Of a DNA stretch of 64,000 nucleotides, positions 46,136 to 56,400 are shown one piece after another (within the stretch, counting starts at the first letter, position 1; each line of letters opens with the position of its first letter). The translations under genes and the position numbers were made by a program. Below the pieces are notes generated by a model. The model had not been told where the DNA came from. It made no database searches and worked only from the letters and a program-made list of their open reading frames with translations. The stretch covers positions 2,463,501-2,527,500 of the forward strand of contig NZ_CP072648.1 in the NCBI RefSeq assembly GCF_018304825.1, given 5' to 3'. The DNA is from Chloracidobacterium validum. GTDB lineage: Bacteria > Acidobacteriota > Blastocatellia > Chloracidobacteriales > Chloracidobacteriaceae.

Positions 46136-47460
46136 GATGTTTCCATCACTTCCACTGGCGTCTCGACAATCTCGGCTCCAACGCTACGGAGCTTGCCAAT
46201 CAAATCGGCATAACCGCGCTGGACAAACTCCGTTCCGTAAATTTGGCTCTCACCAGTTGCCATGAGCGCGGCCATCACATAGGCAAATCCGGCCCGCAGG
46301 TCTGGAATGTGCAACACACTCCCGCGCAGTGGTGTTGGCCCTGAAATCAAGGCACTGTGCAGATAATTTTTGTTGGTAAATCGGCACTCACGGCTTCCCA
46401 GACAATCGTTGGTAAGCTGGATGTGCGCGCCCATTGAAACCAGCGCCTCGACATAACCGAACCGGCTTTCATAAACCGTCTCGTGAACGACCGAAATCCC
46501 TTCCGCCTGGGTGAGCAGCACGACGAAGGGCGGCTGCCAGTCAGTCATGAAGCCCGGATGAACATCCGTTTCCAGGTTGACCGGCCGGAGCTTTCCATCG
46601 CGGTAAAACCGAATGCCGGTTGGGAGAATGTCAAACTCGCCGCCAACCTTGCGCAGCCAGTCCAAAAACGTCACCAGATCGCGCTGGACGGCCCCGCTGA
46701 TGAACACCTCGCCGCCAGTTGCCACCGCACAGGCCGCAAACGAAGCGGCTTCGATGCGGTCATCCATCACTTCATACTCAACGGCGCGAAACCGGGAAGC
46801 GCCTTCCACAATCCAGGTTCGGTTGACATCCTGATAGACCACGGCCCCCATGGCTTGCAGCATGCCGGCCAGATTCAGGATTTCCGGCTCGATGGCGGCA
46901 TTGCGGATGACCGTTCGCCCGCGCGCGCCAACAGACGCCATCAGCAGGTTTTCCGTCGCCCCAACGCTGGGGTACTCCAACGTGATGATGTTGCCGTGAA
47001 GCTGGTCGGCGTGAAACTGATAGGCGGTGCGTGAAGATTCCTCAACCCGTACGCCAAGCTGACGCAATCCGGCAATGTGGTAGTTGATGGGGCGCGGCCC
47101 AATCGAACAGCCGCCGATCGTCGTCAGCTCGGCGCGCCCAAGCCGGTGCAGCAAAGGCGAGACAAATAAAATTGGCGTCCGGGTCGAGCCACTGTACTTG
47201 AGCGGGATGACCGGATTGCAGACGTGTCGGGCATCAATTTCAACCGTGGTCTCATCGCGCCAGGCGTAACGCGCACCAAGTTCCTCGCAGAGCTTGAGCG
47301 TGATTTCGACATCGGTAATGCGCGGGACGTTGTGGAGAGTGGTCACACCATCGGCGATAAGCGCCGCCACAATCATCTTGAGCGCGGCATTTTTCGCGCC
47401 CGACACACGCAACGTACCCTGTAACGGACGACCTCCGGCAATATCGTAGCGGGTTGGCAT
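46132..47460 (-). CDS. murA: UDP-N-acetylglucosamine 1-carboxyvinyltransferase
   Basis: A 442-residue enzyme for the first committed step of peptidoglycan synthesis. The fold landmarks are SGAKNAALKMIVAALIADG, the active-site loop with Cys in TIGGCSIGPRPINYH (the fosfomycin-reactive cysteine is kept), EYPSVGATENLLMASVGA, VHPGFMTDWQPPFVVLLT and DLRAGFAYVMAAL. Start MPTRYDIAGGRPL is chosen because the family N-terminus starts there; an ATG 183 bases earlier is in non-coding-like sequence. It is coupled to the SurA-like gene and diverges from the trpF-like gene, with a 253-base shared upstream region. Confidence 0.96.
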   Translation of the reverse strand: MPTRYDIAGGRPLQGTLRVSGAKNAALKMIVAALIADGVTTLHNVPRITDVEITLKLCEELGARYAWRDETTVEIDARHVCNPVIPLKYSGSTRTPILFVSPLLHRLGRAELTTIGGCSIGPRPINYHIAGLRQLGVRVEESSRTAYQFHADQLHGNIITLEYPSVGATENLLMASVGARGRTVIRNAAIEPEILNLAGMLQAMGAVVYQDVNRTWIVEGASRFRAVEYEVMDDRIEAASFAACAVATGGEVFISGAVQRDLVTFLDWLRKVGGEFDILPTGIRFYRDGKLRPVNLETDVHPGFMTDWQPPFVVLLTQAEGISVVHETVYESRFGYVEALVSMGAHIQLTNDCLGSRECRFTNKNYLHSALISGPTPLRGSVLHIPDLRAGFAYVMAALMATGESQIYGTEFVQRGYADLIGKLRSVGAEIVETPVEVMETS

Positions 47461-47713
47461 GGGTTGATTTCGTTCATGGCTTTCAAGGGCTGCGGTAAGG
47501 AAGCCTACGCTAACCGCCGATGGTGGCCCAAGTTGGCACGTGAGCGCAACGCCCACGGCCGGTTGCCGGCAAGACGCGCTGCCCGATTCACGCCGACAAC
47601 TGACAGGTTGCTTGTCGGATGATTGGGATTGGATGATAATCAAACGCTTTCACGCAACAACCTTGGCAACGGCTTTGGAGCGCATCAAAGCCGCCTCGAA
47701 GTGGGAGGCAACC

Positions 47714-48376
47714 ATGGTCAAAACGCAAGTCAGCGGCATTATGACCTATCAGGACGCAACACTCGCCTTGGACGCCGGGGCGGATGCGTTGGCCTTTGAC
47801 CTCAACCCACGCAGCGAATACCACGTTGCCCCGGCCGCCATCCGCGAGATTGCCGACCGCTTGCCGCCATTCGTGCCGGTCGTCGGCGTCTTTCACAATG
47901 AGTTCAACTTTGAGGCGCTGCGCTCCATGGTCGAGGCGGCCAAGGTCTCGGTCATTCAGCTCGACGGCAATGAAAGCGCCGACTACTGCCGTCAACTGAG
48001 CGCCTGGCGGCTGATCAAGAAACTGCGGGTAGGTGAAGACTTTGACATCGAGCGCGTGAAAGCCTACCCGACGGCGGCGGTCATCCTCGAAGGGGAATCA
48101 ACGGATGGGCAGGGTGGACGACTGTTCGACTGGCGTTATGCCGCTGCGGCCAAGCAGTATGTCCGAATCATCCTGTCGGGTGGATTGACGAGCGAGAACG
48201 TGGCAACGGCGATTCGGACGGTCAAGCCATACGCCGTCAACGTTCGGGAAGGCGTTGAGTCCACCCCCGGACGCAAGGACCGCATCAAGCTCCAGACCTT
48301 CATGATTGAAGTCGAACGTGGCAAACAAGAAGCAGCGCGTTCGACGACGGGACGCTTACCCCGCCTCGATTTTTAG
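47714..48376 (+). CDS. Phosphoribosylanthranilate isomerase (TrpF)-like protein with altered catalytic residues
   Basis: A 220-residue TIM-barrel of TrpF type: VSGIMTYQDATLALDAGADALAF, GVFHNEFNF, VIQLDGNESADYC, GQGGRLFDW, ILSGGLTSENVATAIRTV and NVREGVESTPGRKD match. In the standard enzyme the catalytic base is Cys in KICGIT and the acid is Asp in a LLD segment. Here they read QVSGIM (Ser) and VILEG (Glu). The arginine usually in the KS-R loop is also missing (PRSEYHV). It may be a diverged isomerase, another sugar-phosphate isomerase, or inactive. The ATG at 47714 is chosen; one at 47633 is in frame. No other trp gene is adjacent. Confidence 0.7.
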   Translation: MVKTQVSGIMTYQDATLALDAGADALAFDLNPRSEYHVAPAAIREIADRLPPFVPVVGVFHNEFNFEALRSMVEAAKVSVIQLDGNESADYCRQLSAWRLIKKLRVGEDFDIERVKAYPTAAVILEGESTDGQGGRLFDWRYAAAAKQYVRIILSGGLTSENVATAIRTVKPYAVNVREGVESTPGRKDRIKLQTFMIEVERGKQEAARSTTGRLPRLDF

Positions 48377-48515
48377 AAACCGTGCGTGGCGGCTTGTCGG
48401 CGGTCGCCCGGCTTGGTACGGTGTGGCGCGACTTGACAGGCACAGTGTTCCGGGCTACAACTGAAGGCTGCTTTGTTGCCTGCGAAGGCAGCGTTGACAA
48501 TGCGGAGTTGACAAT

Positions 48516-48601
48516 GCGGATGTGGCGGAATGGCAGACGCGCATGGCTCAGGACCATGTGGGCTTCGGCCCTTGAAGGTTCAAGTCCTTTCATCCGCACC
48601 A
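48516..48601 (+). tRNA. tRNA-Leu (CAG)
   Basis: Acceptor GCGGATG pairs with CATCCGC. The anticodon loop CTCAGGA in stem CATGG/CCATG carries CAG. A long variable arm and T arm with TTCAAGT are present, and ACCA is encoded at the 3' end. Confidence 0.95.
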
Positions 48602-48606
48602 TATAT

Positions 48607-48683
48607 GCACCCGTAGCTCAGTCGGATAGAGCGTCTGACTACGAATCAGAAGGTCATAGGTTCGAATCCTGTCGGGTGCACCA
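48607..48683 (+). tRNA. tRNA-Arg (ACG)
   Basis: Acceptor GCACCCG pairs with CGGGTGC. Stem TCTGA/TCAGA encloses loop CTACGAA with anticodon ACG (inosine at 34 expected). The T arm contains TTCGAAT, and ACCA is encoded. It lies five bases after tRNA-Leu, so the pair is one transcript. Confidence 0.95.
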
Positions 48684-48705
48684 CTTCAGAATCTGAAAAA
48701 GTTAC

Positions 48706-48743
48706 TTATCGGGCAGCCACGAACCGCTGCCCGATAACGTTTT
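48706..48743 (+). terminator. Rho-independent terminator after the tRNA pair
   Basis: A perfect 12-base inverted repeat, ttatcgggcagc / gctgcccgataa, with an 8-base loop, is followed by cgtttt. It is placed 22 bases after tRNA-Arg, as expected for the end of the trpF-like/tRNA transcripts. Confidence 0.75.
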
Positions 48744-48849
48744 GGGCGACGGGTTGCCGCCGACCCAAGCGCTGGCAGCATCTCGCGCGAAGCGGCGCGG
48801 GTCACGAACCATCAAGAAATCAGCGACAATTGGCTGAGGCTGAACCAAG

Positions 48850-49653
48850 CTAAAAGACTAAGGCCGGAATTCCCAGCCCGCGCACACGCTCGGCAATGGC
48901 TTCGAGTTCCGCGGTCGAAACCTTTTCCAAGGTTGGCTCGGCCGGTGTCCGGTCAAGGCTGTACAGGTGTACCTCGGTTGGCTGAATGCGCTTGACGTGA
49001 GCCAACCAAGCTTCAACTTCTTCCGGCGTCGTGTTGTCGAGCGGCGCGCCATGTGATACGCCGCGAAAGAACATGCTCTGGAGCATCTTGGGGGCGTCAA
49101 AGGTGCACATGTCATCCACGATCCGCGCCAGCGTGAGCTGACCGAAGGGACGGTCAACGCGGCGGAACATGGCTTCTGTTCCGGCGTCGAGCTTGAACTG
49201 GCGAATATCGGCCCGCTGCAAGCCGGCTCGGACATCAGGCTGACGCAGGCGGGTGGCGTTGGTCAGCACGGCCACCTTGGCGGTTGGGGCATATTCGTCA
49301 CGCAGGTGGCAGGCCAGTTCGATAATGTCGTGGAAGCGCGGATGCAGGGTTGGCTCGCCGTTGCCGGCAAAGGTTATCGCGTCGAGTCGGTGTCCCTGCG
49401 CCCGGCACTGACTGAGCTTTGCTCGAAGCTGCTCGCCAAGCACGGCCACGCTGGGCAGACGGCCGGCTGGACGGTCAGAAACCGTCCAGCCACATTCGCA
49501 GTAGGGACAATCGAAGTTACAAACCTTGGTCTCAACCGGCAGGGGGTTGACGCCCAAACTCAGCCCAAGCCGCCGCGACGGCACCGGGCCATAGACGTAG
49601 GTCAAATGCAGTTGCGTCGCCGGATCAATATCGTGGGCCACGTCTTTTGCCAT
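48850..49653 (-). CDS. Radical SAM protein, COG0731 type
   Basis: A 267-residue radical SAM enzyme. The cluster motif is VCNFDCPYCE (Cys-x3-Cys-x2-Cys), preceded by the family opening YGPVPSRRLGLSLGVNPLP, and FAGNGEPTLHPRF is the SAM-binding GGE-like motif. This matches the wyosine-synthetase-related group (COG0731), whose bacterial members have mostly unknown substrates. The C-terminal part carries no extra Cys-rich domain. Start MAKDVAHDIDPA is chosen; MWDNM four codons earlier is possible. It lies 28 bases after the small gene on the same strand, which suggests one operon. Confidence 0.85.
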   Translation of the reverse strand: MAKDVAHDIDPATQLHLTYVYGPVPSRRLGLSLGVNPLPVETKVCNFDCPYCECGWTVSDRPAGRLPSVAVLGEQLRAKLSQCRAQGHRLDAITFAGNGEPTLHPRFHDIIELACHLRDEYAPTAKVAVLTNATRLRQPDVRAGLQRADIRQFKLDAGTEAMFRRVDRPFGQLTLARIVDDMCTFDAPKMLQSMFFRGVSHGAPLDNTTPEEVEAWLAHVKRIQPTEVHLYSLDRTPAEPTLEKVSTAELEAIAERVRGLGIPALVF

Positions 49654-49681
49654 GTTGTCCCACATATGATGATGCCGGGCG

Positions 49682-50002
49682 CTAGGCCGACTTGGCGTAG
49701 TCGCCTTCGTCACCCATCGTGATGACTTCACTGGGTGACAACCACCGCCCAGGTGTCAAATCAGCCGTCGGGGCAAATTCGTCCACGAGCCAAAACTTAA
49801 GTTCCGGCGTCTGCCGCTTCAGGCGTTCAATAACCATTGAATCAAGCGGCTGTGGCCGATACACCATCAGGAACCCAAGCCGGTCATGGACACGGCGGGC
49901 CGCGGCGGCATTACGGAAGACGGGCAAGCTAAGCGTGCCTTCGATTTGTGCCGTGAGCCACTCGCCGTTCGCGCGTTGCATGGCATACATTGGTTCACTC
50001 AT
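49682..50002 (-). CDS. Hypothetical protein
   Basis: A 106-residue protein starting MSEPMYAMQRANGEW, with GGAGGT eight bases upstream. It contains WLTAQIEGTLSLPVF, RRVHDRLGFLMVYRPQPLDS and an acidic C-terminus. No signal, membrane segment or known motif is seen, and I do not recognise the family. It is followed by the radical SAM gene. Confidence 0.65.
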   Translation of the reverse strand: MSEPMYAMQRANGEWLTAQIEGTLSLPVFRNAAAARRVHDRLGFLMVYRPQPLDSMVIERLKRQTPELKFWLVDEFAPTADLTPGRWLSPSEVITMGDEGDYAKSA

Positions 50003-50186
50003 GATTTGGGGACCTCCACAGAGTCTGTGCACTAAAGGATTCCTACGCAGCGTTTTTACGTAAATTCAGGGGTGGGGGTTCGAGGCGTTGGTCAAGTGTC
50101 ATCGTGAGCCGACGGCGAACGGCTGAATGTGGCCGGTCAAACATTCTTCGGGGCCTTTCGGCAACTACTGGCGAAACGGAAACGTC

Positions 50187-51269
50187 ATGAAAGTTTGCAG
50201 CGTGGTCGGCGCGCGTCCCAACTTCGTCAAGCTAGCGCCACTGGCCCGTGAGCTTTCCCGACGGCCGCAGTTCAAACACATCATCATTCACACCGGACAA
50301 CACTACGATGCGTCCCTGGCCGACGCTTTCTTCAGTGACCTGGGCATTCCTCCACCTGGCCACGCCCTGGGTATCGGGTCGGGAACGGCCACCACGCAAA
50401 CGGCCCGCACCATGCTGGCCCTTGAGCCGATTCTACGGGACCAACGCCCGGACTGGGTCGTGGTCGTAGGTGATGTCAATGCCACGCTGGCCGCGACGCT
50501 CACCGCCGTGCAGTGCGGCCTGCGGACGGCGCACGTCGAAGCCGGACTCCGCAGCCATGACCGAACGATGCCGGAAGAAATCAATCGCCGCCTCGTGGAT
50601 GCGGTCGCTGACTTACTGCTCACGCCCAGCGCCGACGCGGATGACAACCTGCAACGGGAAGGCGTGCCGCCAGAGCGTATCCGGCGCGTTGGAAATGTCA
50701 TGGTGGATAGCCTGTTGTGGGCGTTGCCGCATGCGGCGCAGTCGCCAATTTTGAGCCACCTTGGTCTGACGGCGGGCGCGTATGCCGTCGCCACGCTGCA
50801 CCGCCCGTCAAATGTGGATGATCCAGCCACGTTGCAGGGGCTTGTCTGGGCCCTGGCGCAGTTGGCGCAGCGCCTTCCGGTCGTTTTTCCCGTCCACCCA
50901 CGCACCCAAGCTCGGCTGGACGGGCTGGCTCTGCCGAAGACGCCACGGTTGCGCTACCTACCACCGCTTGGTTACTTGGATTTTCTCCAACTCTGGCGGC
51001 AGGCGCGCTTGGTCCTGACCGATTCCGGCGGCTTGCAAGAGGAAACGACCGTCCTGGGTATCCCGTGCTTGACCCTCCGCGCGACAACGGAACGGCCCAT
51101 CACCGTTTGGGAAGGCACAAACCGGATCGTTGGCACGGCGCCCGATGCGATTTTGTCTGCCGCTGAACACATTCTGACGCAGCCCTACCCGGTTGCGTCA
51201 CGCCGCCCGGACCTTTGGGACGGCCGCACCGCCGAGCGGATCGTGGATGCCTTGCTGGAAGCTTGTTGA
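50187..51269 (+). CDS. wecB: UDP-N-acetylglucosamine 2-epimerase (non-hydrolysing)
   Basis: A 360-residue enzyme that interconverts UDP-GlcNAc and UDP-ManNAc for surface polysaccharides. The family motifs are GARPNFVKLAPL, IHTGQHYD, VVGDVNATLAATL, HVEAGLRSHDRTMPEEINR, TLHRPSNVD, HPRTQARL and LTDSGGLQEETTVLGIPCLTL. Start MKVCSVVGARPN is chosen because the Rossmann fold begins there; an upstream frame is not family-like. Its end faces the TPR membrane protein gene, which may belong to the same surface-polysaccharide theme. Confidence 0.95.
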   Translation: MKVCSVVGARPNFVKLAPLARELSRRPQFKHIIIHTGQHYDASLADAFFSDLGIPPPGHALGIGSGTATTQTARTMLALEPILRDQRPDWVVVVGDVNATLAATLTAVQCGLRTAHVEAGLRSHDRTMPEEINRRLVDAVADLLLTPSADADDNLQREGVPPERIRRVGNVMVDSLLWALPHAAQSPILSHLGLTAGAYAVATLHRPSNVDDPATLQGLVWALAQLAQRLPVVFPVHPRTQARLDGLALPKTPRLRYLPPLGYLDFLQLWRQARLVLTDSGGLQEETTVLGIPCLTLRATTERPITVWEGTNRIVGTAPDAILSAAEHILTQPYPVASRRPDLWDGRTAERIVDALLEAC

Positions 51270-51304
51270 TGCGTGCGCAACCGATGTGCCAGACAGGGCG
51301 ACCG

Positions 51305-53185
51305 TCAGGGTGCCACCCGGCGGTGCCGGGCTTCGTCGAGCAGCCGTCGCGCACTGTCATCGTTTGGGCGCGCGCGCAGCACGGCTTCCAGCTCGCGGAT
51401 GGCTTCGGCTGGGCGCTGTTCAGCGAGCAAGCTTTCGCCAAGGTAGCGACGGTAATCGGTTTCATCGGGGAAAAGCGTTACCAGATGTTGAAAGGCTTGC
51501 GTTGCAGCAGCGTAGTGTCCGAGCTGGGTGAAGGTTCGGCCCACGGTGATAAGCACTCTGGGTTCGGCGGGAGCATAGCGCTGCGCCGTCAGCGCTTCCT
51601 GCAAGGCGGCATCCGCCTGGCCGGTCGTCGCCAACGCCCGCGCCGACAGAGCATGCGCCAAGGCCCAGTCTTGGGATGGGAGTGGCAGGTCGGGGGGTTC
51701 TTCATTCAGCAGCCGCCGCAAACGCGCACACGCTTCAGGCAGGCGTCCTTCGTCAAGGTCAAACTCAGCCAACTGAAGCCGGGGAATCAGGAGCCGCTCG
51801 TCGAGCGTCAGTGCCTTTTCGTAAAGCGCACGCGCCAGCGGCACGTTCGTTTCAACTAGACAACTGGCAACATTGACATAGCCGATCGCGTGAGTTGGGT
51901 CGGTTTGAATGAAGCGTCGAAAAAGCGTGAAATGATTTTTCCAATCCATGTTTCGGCGCGTCGTGCCATACGTGTAGCTTCCAACCATAACCCCTAACCA
52001 GACCACAACCAAGGCGCGATAGCCATTAGCCGGACGACGCCACAAGAAGAACGCTCCATAGCTAACGGCGATGGCATAACCAACCGACGGCGCGTAGAGC
52101 CAGCGCTCGGCAATGAGCGTCCCAAGCGGGATGGGTATGTTACTGACCAGCGCCAGCGTGATAAACCAAAGTCCAAGCCCAAACGAGACTAACGGCGCAC
52201 GGCGCCAAGCTGCCAGCCCAATCAGGATAAGCGCCAGCGTCAAACACAGTCCGATCGTCGTACGCCAGGTCCAGGTCGGTTCGATGTTGACATTGAAACC
52301 GTCGTACCAAGGCTTGAGTGGATAACCAATCAGGAGCAAGCGGTACCACTCGAGTCCGGCGCTCGCCATCGTGACGACACGCTGGCCCAGCGTGTAGCCA
52401 TCCAGCGGGATATTCCCGACCCCGGAAACTTGCTCAACGCCCTCGTTGGCCAGTGCCCGCAGTCCAAAGTACGGCACGAGCGCCAGCGCCAAGCTGCCAA
52501 ATGGTAACGTGAGCCGTGACCAAGCTCTCAGGCTGGTCAGTCGCCGGCGCGCCCGGAGCGCCTCTGCCAGCCAGAGGGCCGCCGGAAGGACAATGAAGTT
52601 TTCTTTGGAGAGCAGCGCCCCTAAGTACGCAGCCACCGCAAGGAGCCGCCAGCCACTGACGAGACGATGAACACAGGTAGCGCGCCGCCAGCTCCACCAC
52701 ATCAAGCTGCCACAAAAGAATCCGAGCAACTCAGCTCGACCGACAATGCTGGCAACAGCCTCTACGTGAACTGGGTGAACAGCAAAAACGAGTGCAGCGA
52801 TACCGGCAATCCCTAGCGACGCTCGATACAAGCGTAGGAGATGAAACAGCAACCAGGTGTTGCACGCATGCAGGAGGACGTTGACGACATGGTAACCGGT
52901 TGGATGGGATCCCCAAAGCCCATATTCGAGGGCAAAGGTCGTTACCGTCAGTGGGCGATAGTTGCCGCCGCCCCCAACTTTGTGGCCCCAGTAGCCTTGG
53001 GCAAACAAGGCTGGAATCTGTCGCCAATCAATGATGGTCGGGTTATGGAGAATGAGTCCCAGGTCGTCAAAGGCAAAGCCATGCTGGAAGGTGTTAGCAT
53101 AGACACCTAGTGCCAGCAGACTGCACGCGCCGCCGACCCAGCGGGAAGGTAGAAAATTACGGCTGTGTCTGTGCCTTGACTCCAT
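51305..53185 (-). CDS. Multi-spanning membrane protein with C-terminal TPR repeats (TMTC/DUF1736-like)
   Basis: A 626-residue protein. About 10 membrane segments in the first 410 residues include VYANTFQHGFAFDDLGLI, the DD-containing first loop typical of GT-C glycosyltransferases (FAFDD). GHKVGGGGNYRPLTVTTFALEY and HPTGYHVVNVLLHACNTWLL match the bacterial DUF1736/TMTC-like group. The C-terminal 200 residues hold four to five TPR-like helices (YVNVASCLVETNVPLARALYEKAL and LITVGRTFTQLGHYAAATQAFQHL split over repeats). A lipid-linked-sugar transferase role is inferred from the fold only. The start is uncertain by nine codons. Confidence 0.8.
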   Translation of the reverse strand: MESRHRHSRNFLPSRWVGGACSLLALGVYANTFQHGFAFDDLGLILHNPTIIDWRQIPALFAQGYWGHKVGGGGNYRPLTVTTFALEYGLWGSHPTGYHVVNVLLHACNTWLLFHLLRLYRASLGIAGIAALVFAVHPVHVEAVASIVGRAELLGFFCGSLMWWSWRRATCVHRLVSGWRLLAVAAYLGALLSKENFIVLPAALWLAEALRARRRLTSLRAWSRLTLPFGSLALALVPYFGLRALANEGVEQVSGVGNIPLDGYTLGQRVVTMASAGLEWYRLLLIGYPLKPWYDGFNVNIEPTWTWRTTIGLCLTLALILIGLAAWRRAPLVSFGLGLWFITLALVSNIPIPLGTLIAERWLYAPSVGYAIAVSYGAFFLWRRPANGYRALVVVWLGVMVGSYTYGTTRRNMDWKNHFTLFRRFIQTDPTHAIGYVNVASCLVETNVPLARALYEKALTLDERLLIPRLQLAEFDLDEGRLPEACARLRRLLNEEPPDLPLPSQDWALAHALSARALATTGQADAALQEALTAQRYAPAEPRVLITVGRTFTQLGHYAAATQAFQHLVTLFPDETDYRRYLGESLLAEQRPAEAIRELEAVLRARPNDDSARRLLDEARHRRVAP

Positions 53186-53369
53186 TGCGCCGTGACAAGA
53201 GCGGTGTAGCATTAGAACATGCAGTCAAAAGAACTGGATAATCGCCAGTGCTAACCCGGTGGCAGGAGTTTACCAAAATTATGCCCCGGCCGCGTGGCCA
53301 GCGGAACGACCACGGTCGCCGCTTCACTGCCCTCGATTTGAAACTTCACTGCATTGCTTTACGCTGATC

Positions 53370-53480
53370 ATGAGTATGAGTAATGGAAAGCTCAAACCAC
53401 GACGACCGAGCCGGGCCTCGGTCAAGACAAAGCCCAGACGAGAGGCTTCCCAGTCTGATGACGAAAGGCCGCTCCCATGA
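53370..53480 (+). CDS. Possible 36-residue leader peptide overlapping the AAA-like/WD40 gene
   Basis: A short frame beginning ATGAGTATGAG encodes a strongly basic peptide (MSMSNGKLKPRRPSRASVK...) and ends with a TGA that overlaps the ATG of the next gene (ATGA). The overlap suggests coupling, but there is no convincing ribosome-binding site and the coordinate could be chance. Confidence 0.25.
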   Translation: MSMSNGKLKPRRPSRASVKTKPRREASQSDDERPLP

Positions 53481-56400
53481 CGACGGCTTCCCTGACGACG
53501 GCGCAAAACGAATTTTTCGTAACCGGCGGAACATTGCGCGAGGACGCGGTGAGCTACGTGATCCGTGAAGCGGACGAATCACTGTACACCGGATTGCGGG
53601 CTGGGGAGTTCTGCTACGTGTTGACGTCACGGCAAATGGGGAAATCATCGCTGATGCTGCGGACGGCCAGCCGGCTGAAGGCAGATGGCGTGAAAACAGT
53701 GATCCTTGACCTGACACGGCTGGGGCAGAACCTGACCGCCGAACAGTGGTACCTCAATCTCCTGACGATTGTCGGAGAACGCACCGGACTTGAAGACGAA
53801 CTCGATGATTTCTGGTTTGAGCACAAGGATGTCGGGCCGTGGCTGAAGTGGGCAACGGCCCTGCGGACTATCGTCCTTGAAAAGATCAAAAGCCCAATCG
53901 TGGTCATGATTGACGAAATTGACGTGGTACGGAGTCTGCCCTTCTCGACGGATGAGTTTTTCGCCGGAATCCGCGAGTTCTACAACCGACGGACACAGGA
54001 CCCCGAGTTGAACCGATTGAGTTTCGCGCTGTTTGGGGTGGCAACACCGTCTGACCTGATTCGGGACACGCGATTGACCCCGTTCAACATCGGCAAGCGG
54101 ATTGAGCTGTCGGATTTTCGTACCGAGGAGGCCAAGCCACTCGCCGCCGGACTGGCACAAGGAAAAAAGGGCGTCGAAGTATTGGAAAAGATTCTGGAAT
54201 GGACCGGCGGTCATCCCTACTTGACCCAACGAATGTGTCGTGAGGTGTTGAAGTCTTCAGAAACCCTGACGAGGGAAACCGTGGATGCTTTGTGCGCAAG
54301 GTTGTTTCTGTCGCCAAAAGCCAGGACTGAAGATGACAATTTGCTTTTTGTGCGCGATCGCTTGTTGCGAACCGACGTGGATTTGGCAGGGTTACTGGAA
54401 CTCTACCGACAGACCTGGGAAGGGAAACGTCCCAGGGATGAGGAAACCAACCCACTGGTCGGAGCTTTGAAGCTGTCGGGAGTCGTTCAATCAGCAGATG
54501 GAAAGCTACGGGTTCGGAACCGAATCTATGAGCGGGTTTTTGATCAAGACTGGATCAATACGAACATGCCAGATGCGGAAATCCGGCGCCAACAAGCAGC
54601 GCTCCGAAAAGGACGCTTGCAGGTCGCGGCGGCCGCAGCGGTGGTCATATTGATGCTGGCCGGATTATCGGGAATCGCCCTACTGCAACGGAATCGGGCA
54701 CTGGAGGCACAAAGCAACCTTCTCTTCGAGCGGGGGTTGACGGAGATGGCTTCAGACAACCCGATCAAGGCGGTAATTTCTCTGAATGAAGCGTATCGGC
54801 TCAGGAAAGAAGCGAACTTGGGAGACGACCCAAACTTGAGATTCGCTCTCAAACAAGCAATGAAACCGATAGATTCTTGTCTCATGGCAGCAAAAATAAA
54901 AATAAGTCCCCAGCCTAAAGTCTCACCCAATGGACAGCGGCTTATTGCAGTTACCAAGGATAATATTGTCCGAATTTGGGATACTCAATCTGGCAAAGAA
55001 TTAAGAAAAATTGAAATAAACTCTCTAGTTAACTGGGCTGATATTTCTTCTGATAAAACAAAGATAGCGATCGCAAGTGATAATAAATTAGTAGAGATTT
55101 GGGACATTGATTCTGAGAAAGAACTAAAGCAGTTCAGTGAATTTAGTTCACAGGTAAACAAAGTTTACTTTTTCCCAAGCGGCATTAATATCGCAGTAAT
55201 ATGTGATGACAACACGGTGCAATTTTTGGATATTTATTCTGGAAAAAAGATAAGAGAAGTGGACTTTTTTTCTCCAGTAAAAAATTGTGTTTTTTCCCCC
55301 GATGGACGCCAAATAGGCATTTCATATTACTCTGACTCCCCGCTCAAAAATTCTTTCCAAGTCTTGGAAATTGATTCAGGAAGAATCCAAAACTTTGAAG
55401 GGCATCTGGATACTGTTTGGTCAATATCTTTTTCTCCAGATGGAAAAAAAATTATCACAGGTAGTGCCGATAAAACAGCTCGGATTTGGGATGCAGAAAC
55501 AGGCAGGGAACTCAGACGACTTGAGGGACACTCAGATGTCATCCATTCAGTAGATATTACCCTAGATGGAAGAAAGGTTGTAACGGGAAGTTACGACAAA
55601 ACTGCTCGAATTTGGGATCTTGAGTCAGGGAATGAACTTAGAAAACTAGAGGGACACCTGGGCCCTATTTTTTATGCATTCTTTTCATCAGATGGGCAAA
55701 GTGTCGTGACGGCGGCCGGTGACAACATTGCACGGATTTGGGATACTGAGTCTGGAAAAGAAAGAACCCGAATCACAGGACACTCTGTTCCTTTGGAACT
55801 TGCGCTCTTTGCGAGCGATCAGCGAGTCGTTTCATTAGATTCTGACTTCACATTGCGGATTTGGAACACTGACCCACATACAGAGCAAAGAGAAATTAAG
55901 GGACATTCAGATAACGTAACATCAGTAGCTTTCTCACCCGATGGGAAAAAGATCGTTACAGCCAGTCATGACAAAACTGCGCGGATTTGGGATACAGAGA
56001 CCGGAGAAGAACTTAAGCGACTTGAGGGACATTCAGCCTCAGTGCTTTCCGTTTGTTTCTCTCCTGATGGACGCCAAATCGCTACCGGAAGTCAAGATAA
56101 GACCGCACGGATTTGGGACGCAGAAGCCGGAAAAGAACTCAAGCAGTTACAAGGACACACAGGTTCAATTTTATCAATCGCTTTCTCTCCGAATGGACGA
56201 AAAATTGTCACAGCAAGCTCTGACACCACTGCGCGGATTTGGGATGCTGACTCAGGTCGAGAACTCAGACGCCTGGAAGAACACATTGGCAGAGTGTTTT
56301 CTATTTCTATCTCTCCGGATTCTCAGTTCATCGTAACTGGAAATGAAGAAATAGATTATGGGATACGGATTTGGCTTATGGAAACAGGAGAGGAGATCAA

